From Spirochaetales bacterium (lineage in GTDB: Bacteria; Spirochaetota; Spirochaetia; Sphaerochaetales; Sphaerochaetaceae), in assembly GCA_012519125.1 (NCBI GenBank), contig JAAYQY010000108.1, positions 1 through 11,485 on the forward strand: DNA of 11,485 nucleotides. Reading direction: 5' to 3'. Below, in pieces: positions 6,758-11,485 of this stretch. The notes beneath the pieces were generated by a model, which was given only the letters and a program-made list of their open reading frames with translations, did no database searches and was not told the DNA's origin. Positions within the stretch are counted from its first letter, which is position 1; each line of letters begins with the position of its first letter. The position numbers and the translations under genes were made by a program.

Positions 6758-7140
6758 TTATCCACAAGTTACCCTTGCAACAGAGCGGCTTTCTCTTAGT
6801 GTAGAAGATCCAGTAAGTGCCGTCATAAGGTTACTTACAGCCTTTTCAAGCGAGGAGTATTGCTTGTGGATAACTTGTTGATAACTCGTTTGCAAAGTGT
6901 AGATGCAACACGGTTCCAATCCATATGGAAGTGAATGAATCTTATATAAAAATTCAATTGAAGTTGTGAGGTAGGAATTATACTATTTTGTTTTAATGTA
7001 TAAACTTGTCATTCTTTCAGAATACGTCCATATACCCGGTGCAACAGAGGGAAACTTCTCCCATCAAAAAGGCTCCCCAAACTTGTGTACAAGGGGTTGT
7101 GGATAACTTGTGGATAACTTTGGTATTAGGTTGTGGACAG
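6758..7140. other. DnaA-box cluster, candidate replication origin or DnaA-binding locus
   Basis: The only large gene-free stretch of the window (6685-7168) contains TTATCCACA at 6758-6766 and its reverse complement at 6865-6873, 7098-7106 and 7109-7117. There is a one-mismatch copy, TGTTGATAA, at 6876-6884, and a weaker TGTGGACAG at 7132-7140. TTATCCACA is the high-affinity DnaA box. Two pairs (6865/6876 and 7098/7109) are in tandem in the same orientation with an 11-base pitch, about one helical turn. An AT-rich segment lies between the pairs. A small inverted repeat (CTTGT 7082-7086, ACAAG 7089-7093) precedes box 4. This is the architecture of a bacterial oriC. No dnaA, dnaN or gyrase gene is in view, and gene strands do not diverge here, so a DnaA-titrating or regulatory locus is the alternative. 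Confidence 0.65.
6936..7016. other. AT-rich segment between DnaA-box pairs (possible unwinding element)
   Basis: This stretch is clearly richer in A+T than the rest of the window and includes runs such as TTATATAAAAATTCAATTG and TTTTGTTTTAATGTATAAA. It holds the 10-base palindrome TTCAATTGAA at 6953-6962. Its position between two tandem DnaA-box pairs suggests a duplex unwinding element. A promoter-like pair on the plus strand (TTGAAG 6958-6963, 17 bases, TACTAT 6981-6986) also occurs, but no gene follows it, and such matches are frequent by chance in AT-rich DNA. Confidence 0.4.
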
Positions 7141-7168
7141 CCTCTCGAACTCTTGGAAAAACAGAGAG

Positions 7169-8458
7169 TTAGCCTACTCGTTCTATCTCCAGTCCGAGGG
7201 CTTGAAGCTTGCCGCAAAGATCCTCATACCCCCGTTCAATCTGGTAGATATTTTCTATGGTGCTTCTCCCCTGGGCACAGACAGCCGCAATGACGAGTGC
7301 CATGCCAGCACGCACATCAGGGCTGCTTACCTGCGATCCAATCAACTGGCTCGGGCCGTTCACCACCGCCCTGTGAGGATCGCACAGAATAATGTCGGCA
7401 CCCATTCGAATCAGCCAATCGACAAAGTACATTCTCGATTCAAACATCTTTTCATGGATGAGAATGGAACCCTCCATCTGGGTTGCACAGACGGTGATGA
7501 TGCTCAGAAGGTCTGCCGGAAAACCTGGCCAGGGAGCATCATCTATCTTTGCGGTATGCCCCCCCACTTCCTTGCAGAGGATTCTCTTCTGCTTGCGGGG
7601 AACCAGGATCGAGGATGGACCATCCACCACAAACTGGATACCGATCCGCTCAAAGCCCAACCGGATCATCCTGAGGTGCTCATGCTCAACATCCTTGATG
7701 AGAACCTGCCCGCCACTTGCACCAGCTAGCCCAATGAAGGAACCTGCCTCCATATAATCACTGCCGATTCGGAAGGAGCATCCATGCAAACGGTTTTTTC
7801 CCCTGACCAAGAGACGGTTGGAACCTATGCCCTCGATGGAAGAACCCATACGCTGCAGCAGGTTGCACAAGTCTTGCACATGCGGCTCGCTTGCCGCATT
7901 GCTGATGATGCTCTCCCCATCTGCAAGGCTTGCTGCCATGAGCACGTTCTCAGTGGCTGTCACCGAGGCCTCATCCAGGAAAATATCACCGCCCTTGAGC
8001 CGGCTGTGATTCGCCTTGATGTGAATCTCTCCCTCATCGGAGATAGTGCAGACAGAACCCAGGGAACTGAGACCAAGGAAATGGGTATCCAATCTCCTCA
8101 GTCCTATCACATCGCCTCCGGGGGGAGTAAGGCGGACTTCCTCATTGGTAGCAAGGAGGGGCCCAAGCAGAAGGATCGAGCCCCGCACCGCCTCGACGAG
8201 CGAACGCTTGAGAGAGCCGCTTCGGCTGCCGCTGGTGATGGTATAGGCGTGCGAATCTTCTTTGACAATGGAGGAACCAAGACTTTTGAGAAGCTGAATC
8301 ATGACCTGGACATCCTCGATATCAGGCACATTCTCCAAGCGAACAGGCTCGTCGGTAAGCAAGGTCGCAGCAAGACAGGGAAGGGCACTGTTCTTGTTTC
8401 CTCCCACCCTCACCTCTCCACTAGCAGGCTTTCCTCCGAGAATCTGATACGATGCCAT
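7169..8458 (-). CDS. murA: UDP-N-acetylglucosamine 1-carboxyvinyltransferase (MurA), Asp active-site type
   Basis: This 429-residue protein has the normal MurA length. MurA transfers enolpyruvate from phosphoenolpyruvate to UDP-GlcNAc, the first committed step of peptidoglycan precursor synthesis in the cytoplasm. Visible active-site residues are Lys22 in 'GGNKNSALP', Arg121 in 'GGDVIGLRR', Asp316 in 'FPADLL' and Arg409 in 'IERGY', which correspond to E. coli K22, R120, D305 and R397. The residue equal to E. coli Cys115 is Asp116 ('PGGDVIG' where E. coli has 'PGGCTIG'). Asp at this place is known in Mycobacterium tuberculosis, Chlamydia and Borrelia MurA, where it keeps activity but prevents fosfomycin alkylation. 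ATG 8458 has GGAGG five bases upstream. An in-frame ATG at 8476 has poor spacing to any ribosome-binding site. The gene diverges from the kinase gene. Confidence 0.96.
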   Translation of the reverse strand: MASYQILGGKPASGEVRVGGNKNSALPCLAATLLTDEPVRLENVPDIEDVQVMIQLLKSLGSSIVKEDSHAYTITSGSRSGSLKRSLVEAVRGSILLLGPLLATNEEVRLTPPGGDVIGLRRLDTHFLGLSSLGSVCTISDEGEIHIKANHSRLKGGDIFLDEASVTATENVLMAASLADGESIISNAASEPHVQDLCNLLQRMGSSIEGIGSNRLLVRGKNRLHGCSFRIGSDYMEAGSFIGLAGASGGQVLIKDVEHEHLRMIRLGFERIGIQFVVDGPSSILVPRKQKRILCKEVGGHTAKIDDAPWPGFPADLLSIITVCATQMEGSILIHEKMFESRMYFVDWLIRMGADIILCDPHRAVVNGPSQLIGSQVSSPDVRAGMALVIAAVCAQGRSTIENIYQIERGYEDLCGKLQALGLEIERVG

Positions 8459-8474
8459 GTATCCCTCCAACCCC

Positions 8475-8503
8475 ATCCTACCCTCGCCCCTTCACTTTCG
8501 CAA
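8475..8503 (-). promoter_or_regulatory. Candidate murA promoter
   Basis: On the minus strand TTGCGA (8503-8498) and TAGGAT (8480-8475) are separated by 17 bases. The predicted start, near 8468, would leave a very short leader that begins at the GGAGG ribosome-binding site of murA. The boxes are moderate matches, and the intergenic space to the divergent gene is only 91 bases. Confidence 0.4.
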
Positions 8504-8511
8504 GGTCCTTG

Positions 8512-8541
8512 TTGAATTCTCCCCTCTGTCGATGGTAGAAT
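8512..8541 (+). promoter_or_regulatory. Candidate promoter of the PfkB kinase gene
   Basis: TTGAAT (8512-8517) and TAGAAT (8536-8541) are 18 bases apart. Transcription would begin at about 8548-8550, that is, at the ATG itself. This fits the lack of any ribosome-binding site before that ATG and suggests a leaderless mRNA. Confidence 0.45.
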
Positions 8542-8549
8542 GTGACTAC

Positions 8550-9566
8550 ATGAAACAGCAGGAACACAGGGTCTATGGAATAGGGAATCCTCTCATCGAC
8601 ATTATTGTCAGTGTCGAAGAGCAGGATATCACGGACCTGGGAATCCACAAGGGAACGATGGCACTCATCTCCAAGAACCGGATGGAGGAACTGCTGCTCT
8701 TGAGCAAGGAACGACAAACCTCCTACTCTTGTGGAGGGAGTTGCCCCAATACCATCATTGCCCTCGCCTCCCTTGGGGTAGATGCCACCTTGGCAGGGAA
8801 AGTCGGGGACGATGAGAACGGTGTCATCTATCGGACCAGGCTCAAGGAACTCGGTGTTCATGATGAGCTGGTGGTCACCAAAGAGGAGATGACCGGCTCC
8901 ACGGTAATTCTCATCACCCCTGACAGCGAACGCAGCATGAACACCTTTCTCGGTGCCAATCGGCTTTATGCTGAAGCGGATGTGGTGGAGCAAACGGTAG
9001 CCCAAGCGGATTTCTTTCATTTCACCGGCTACATGTGGGATACCCAAAGTCAGCAATCTGCGATCATGAAAGCCTTGAGTATTGCCAAGAGCAACCAGAC
9101 GGTCGTCTCCTTCGATCTTGCAGACCCCTTTGCCGTCGGACGGTATCGAGAACCGTTCATCAAACTGATCACCGAGTATTGTGATATTGTTTTTGCCAAC
9201 CGTGAGGAAGCGAGAATCCTCTTTGACAACTACGACCCCTATGAGTGCTGTCGCTCGATGGGAAAGCTCTGCAGAACTGCCATCGTAAAAAATGGCAAGA
9301 AGGGCTCGTACATCAGCCACGAGGGAAAGGTCATATCCATTCCGGTGAAAGGCCCTGTCATTCCCGTCGACACCACCGGAGCAGGCGATGTCTATGCTGC
9401 AGGCTTTCTCTACGGCCAATACCACCATTACAGCATTGAGGAGTCGGGTATCATCGCATCAATTTTGGCCGGAGAGATAATCACCCAAAGGGGAGCCCAG
9501 TTCAGCAACGAAAAGGCCGTTCACCTGAAACAGCTGCTCGACTCAGGAGCGTGGAGAACGCTGTAG
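8550..9566 (+). CDS. PfkB family kinase, adenosine kinase-like
   Basis: This 338-residue protein belongs to the ribokinase/PfkB superfamily, cytoplasmic kinases that phosphorylate sugars or nucleosides using ATP. The N-terminus 'YGIGNPLIDI' (9-18) is the substrate-binding start typical of adenosine kinase-like members. The glycine-rich first signature is 'CGGSCPNTIIALASLG' (61-76) with 'GKVGDDENG' after it. The second signature, 'DTTGAGD' (274-280), provides the anion hole and catalytic base Asp280. The substrate cannot be fixed from the sequence. Adenosine or another nucleoside is most likely, and a sugar is possible. ATG 8550 is chosen because the homology starts there and a promoter lies directly before it. 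Earlier in-frame starts (8457, 8532) lack ribosome-binding sites and would add a stretch unlike the family. The 3' end overlaps the convergent transporter gene by 24 bases. Confidence 0.88.
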   Translation: MKQQEHRVYGIGNPLIDIIVSVEEQDITDLGIHKGTMALISKNRMEELLLLSKERQTSYSCGGSCPNTIIALASLGVDATLAGKVGDDENGVIYRTRLKELGVHDELVVTKEEMTGSTVILITPDSERSMNTFLGANRLYAEADVVEQTVAQADFFHFTGYMWDTQSQQSAIMKALSIAKSNQTVVSFDLADPFAVGRYREPFIKLITEYCDIVFANREEARILFDNYDPYECCRSMGKLCRTAIVKNGKKGSYISHEGKVISIPVKGPVIPVDTTGAGDVYAAGFLYGQYHHYSIEESGIIASILAGEIITQRGAQFSNEKAVHLKQLLDSGAWRTL

Positions 9567-10742
9567 CAAAGGCTTCGCCAGAGCAAAGATTCCAAGCAGG
9601 CCGAAGAGGGCCACACTCTTCCAAAAGAGACTCACCCCCCCAACCAAGAACACCAGCGTGGCTGTAAGATTGGCCAAGAGTCCTCCACTTTGCAAGAAGA
9701 AAGAACTGAGGCTGGAAAGGGAAGATCGTACTGAGTCATCTGCTTCCTCGTTGAGCAGAGATACCCCAACCACACTCATGATTCCCAAAATCAGGTAGAT
9801 TGCTATATACCAAGCAAGAAAGAAGCCTATGCTTGCAGAGAATGAGAGAAAAGCCAGCATGCAAAAGACTGCAATGAAAGCAAAGAGATAGATGCGACGC
9901 GGATTCATTCGGTGCATCAACGACTTTCCTGCAAGAGAACCAAGAATGCTGACTGCGAAGATGGAGCCTGCAATCAGACCAAGAATCCACAGTTGGGAGT
10001 CGGAGTCAAAGAGATCCCTCAGAAAGGGTTGCCAGTAGCTTTCAAGGCTGGCAAGCAACAGACCTTGCAAGAGAACGCTCACGGTATAGGCAACAAGGAA
10101 AGGGTGGGATCGCAACGTCTTGAACAGGAGCGCAGTCTGCCCGATAGGCTTGGCATCCTGGTGCATACGCTTGTTGGGCTCTACCACCAAGAAAGGCAAG
10201 AGGATGAAAGCAAGCAGCAACAATGCCAACCTGGCTCCTACTACATAGAATGTCAAACCAGGACCTGCAGGACCCAAACTGAGCAAAAACCCCCCAACAA
10301 GAGAACCAATGCTCAAACAAAGCGAAGCGTTGATCTCCATTGCAAAAACCAGGTCACCAAGTTTCCTGCCTGCATCACGGCCCGTTTCAAGAAAGAGTGC
10401 ATCCAGGCTTCCACTCCCAAAGGCCCTTCCCATTCCGCTGAAGGCAAATCCGATGCAGAGAAGAGGAAAGGAGGAAGAAAAGAGAAATGCTGTCCCGACT
10501 GAAGAAAAGAAAAGTCCGAGGGCAAAACAACGCTTTCTGCCCTGGGTATCAGCAAACATACCGCTGGGGATCTCCAAGAGCATGACAACCACCGAATAGA
10601 TGACCATTGCCGCACTCAGATGCGCCAGGCTGTACTGCTTGCTCACCACGATGAGACTCATGGCAGGAATGCTCAGCCCCAAGGCAAAAAAGGAGAGGCC
10701 GAGCAGGATGAGATAGGAAGAGGGATGGAACTTCTTAGACAT
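9543..10742 (-). CDS. Major facilitator superfamily transporter
   Basis: This 399-residue protein is almost entirely hydrophobic and looks like a 12-helix MFS permease of the inner membrane. The loop between helices 2 and 3 carries motif A as 'GMFADTQGRKR' (61-71), and the sequence before it, 'VVVMLLEIPSG', is typical of drug-efflux-like MFS members. A charged central loop ('VVEPNKRMHQDAKPIGQ') separates the two halves. The substrate is not evident. Export of a toxic compound is plausible because the gene is cotranscribed with a small repressor-like regulator. Its ATG lies inside the end of the regulator gene (8-base overlap) and has no clear ribosome-binding site, so translation is probably coupled. 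The last 24 bases overlap the convergent kinase gene. Confidence 0.88.
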   Translation of the reverse strand: MSKKFHPSSYLILLGLSFFALGLSIPAMSLIVVSKQYSLAHLSAAMVIYSVVVMLLEIPSGMFADTQGRKRCFALGLFFSSVGTAFLFSSSFPLLCIGFAFSGMGRAFGSGSLDALFLETGRDAGRKLGDLVFAMEINASLCLSIGSLVGGFLLSLGPAGPGLTFYVVGARLALLLLAFILLPFLVVEPNKRMHQDAKPIGQTALLFKTLRSHPFLVAYTVSVLLQGLLLASLESYWQPFLRDLFDSDSQLWILGLIAGSIFAVSILGSLAGKSLMHRMNPRRIYLFAFIAVFCMLAFLSFSASIGFFLAWYIAIYLILGIMSVVGVSLLNEEADDSVRSSLSSLSSFFLQSGGLLANLTATLVFLVGGVSLFWKSVALFGLLGIFALAKPLLQRSPRS

Positions 10743-11256
10743 GATAGGCTACCAACGAATAGGCGTAGGCCTTTTTCCCTTCACCATGCTTCTCATGCTT
10801 TGCCAAGAAAGTCCGGATGAGTCGATAGACTTGGTCAGCCTCTTTCTCGCTCAGATGCACCACACCCGAAAGCTGGTCGGCCATGAAGTGCCCTGACTCA
10901 TCCGTATGGGTCCTTGGTTTTGCATAGAGGTCATCACGGACTTGCTTGTCAATGAAGTCGGAGACAAGCTTTTGCTTTTCAGCACCCAAGGAAGCAAAAC
11001 TGACGGTCACCAGCGTCTTTCGATAGAACGTAGCCGTAATGCCATGGATCAGTTCTGTATGATCGACTTCCACCAAGCCCAGCTCCTGCAGACGAAGCAG
11101 ATGGTGCTTTGCACTCGAAGGTTGCATGGCAAGTGCATCACTGATCTGCTTGGCAGTCATACTTGCATTCACTGAGAGCAAGTGCAGTATCTGCTGACGT
11201 TTGGGATGCATGAAAATCTGGAGGTCCTTGTCTGTTTTCAAAAGGAGTGTTTTCAT
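10735..11256 (-). CDS. Winged helix-turn-helix transcriptional regulator (ArsR-like)
   Basis: This 173-residue protein has an N-terminal winged helix. 'HPKRQQILHLLSVNASMTAKQISDAL' covers the first helices, with the recognition helix in 'MQPSSAKHHLLRLQELGLVEV' (about 44-64) and the wing after it. This resembles ArsR/GntR-neighbouring HTH_20-type repressors. The C-terminal part (85-173) is helical with no metal-binding Cys cluster, so it may sense an organic ligand or serve for dimerisation. It is the first gene of an operon with the MFS transporter and is likely to repress that operon. A perfect inverted repeat lies in its own promoter. The start ATG at 11256 has no ribosome-binding site. Confidence 0.85.
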   Translation of the reverse strand: MKTLLLKTDKDLQIFMHPKRQQILHLLSVNASMTAKQISDALAMQPSSAKHHLLRLQELGLVEVDHTELIHGITATFYRKTLVTVSFASLGAEKQKLVSDFIDKQVRDDLYAKPRTHTDESGHFMADQLSGVVHLSEKEADQVYRLIRTFLAKHEKHGEGKKAYAYSLVAYHV

Positions 11257-11264
11257 AACAATTT

Positions 11265-11293
11265 ATATATCATAACATTTATTGTTATGTAAA
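11265..11293 (-). promoter_or_regulatory. Promoter of the regulator-MFS operon
   Basis: On the minus strand TTTACA (11293-11288) is followed after 17 bases by ATATAT (11270-11265). TATATA and TATAAA lie one and three bases further on and are alternative -10 boxes. The start of transcription would fall within a few bases of the ATG at 11256, giving a leaderless or nearly leaderless mRNA. The spacer is filled by an inverted repeat. Confidence 0.5.
11271..11289. promoter_or_regulatory. Inverted-repeat operator in the regulator promoter
   Basis: CATAACA, five bases, TGTTATG is a perfect seven-base inverted repeat located between the -35 and -10 boxes. A third copy of the half-site, CATAACA, lies at 11254-11260, in the same orientation and 17 bases from the first, over the start codon. 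The natural reading is autoregulation by the winged-helix protein encoded directly downstream. Confidence 0.65.
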
Positions 11294-11464
11294 GAGCTCC
11301 CCCCCACCCTTGTACATTTTTCCTGTCCTTGGTATCATCATTTCCAATGACGTCGATTTGATAGCCTCCCGGCTTGCGGGCGTCACTAAAGAAACTTGCT
11401 AAAAGGGGAGCGCAGCAATTCATTGAGTTGAGTTCCTCCTTCCGTAGTTCATAAGGAAGGGTAT

Positions 11465-11485
11465 ATGCTGACACACGGTTCACAC
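11465..11485 (+). CDS. Possible start of a gene leaving the window
   Basis: An ATG at 11465 is preceded by AAGGAAGG (11453-11460) at good ribosome-binding distance and stays open for the seven codons visible. The GGAAGG can pair with CCTTCC at 11438-11443 in a six-base hairpin, which could hide the site. Nothing in the seven residues identifies a family. If real, the gene diverges from the regulator operon. The rest of 11294-11464 shows no convincing gene. Confidence 0.2.

Noticed and set aside
6758..7140. CRISPR-like or iteron-type repeat array
   Set aside because: The repeated unit is only the 9-base DnaA box, unevenly spaced and in both orientations, and no cas or rep gene is present.
7141..7170. 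Hairpin (AACTCT/AGAGTT) just after the murA stop as a terminator
   Set aside because: The stem has six weak pairs with an 11-base loop, and the T run lies in the loop rather than after the stem.
7784..8515. A 243-codon open frame on the plus strand inside murA
   Set aside because: It is antisense to a complete MurA with all catalytic positions, and its translation has no recognisable domain.
8478..9428. A 316-codon open frame on the minus strand across the PfkB kinase gene
   Set aside because: It lies antisense to a gene with clear PfkB motifs, the translation resembles no family, and the length follows from codon bias on the other strand.
11253..11483. Open frame of 76 codons on the minus strand ending in an ATGA overlap with the regulator start
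   Set aside because: It may extend past the window edge, and the overlap is suggestive. However, it runs through the promoter and inverted repeat, and the translation shows no domain or typical amino-acid pattern. It is not listed as a gene.

Overview
This window is ordinary bacterial chromosome of roughly 50% G+C, densely coded, with no mobile element, CRISPR array, tRNA or rRNA that I can see. The gene content fits a spirochaete of the Sphaerochaeta/Treponema side of the phylum. The clues are a MurA with Asp in place of the usual active-site Cys, as in Borrelia, an orphan NtrC-like protein, and a feoA-feoA-feoB iron locus. That assignment is inference from gene style, not from a marker gene.

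Layout, left to right. At 1-1124 (+) lie the tail of an S41 carboxyl-terminal processing protease and rsmE, coupled by an ATGA overlap. At 1251-2369 (+) is an AAA+ protein of the sigma-54 activator family with a degenerate receiver domain and no DNA-binding domain. At 2361-5148 (-) is a ferrous iron uptake operon: promoter, feoA, feoA, feoB and a 51-residue Cys-rich FeoB-associated membrane protein. Two near-identical 16-bp palindromes, one before the first feoA and one directly before feoB, look like operators for one metal-sensing repressor. At 5161-6684 (-) is a Cache-GGDEF diguanylate cyclase gene broken by two compensating single-base frameshifts.

From 6685 to 7168 there is no gene. This stretch holds four or five good DnaA boxes plus weaker ones, two pairs in tandem at 11-bp pitch, around an AT-rich segment. 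It is a candidate replication origin or another DnaA-binding locus. To its right are murA (-), a divergent PfkB-family nucleoside/sugar kinase (+), and a two-gene operon on the minus strand (winged-helix regulator, then MFS transporter). The promoter of that last operon carries a perfect inverted repeat between its -35 and -10 boxes.

The most interesting points are the DnaA-box cluster away from any visible dnaA, the paired Feo operators, the doubly frameshifted cyclase, the Cys-to-Asp MurA (predicted fosfomycin insensitivity), and the orphan sigma-54-activator-like protein with an altered GAFTGA loop. I found no convincing wholly new multi-gene system.
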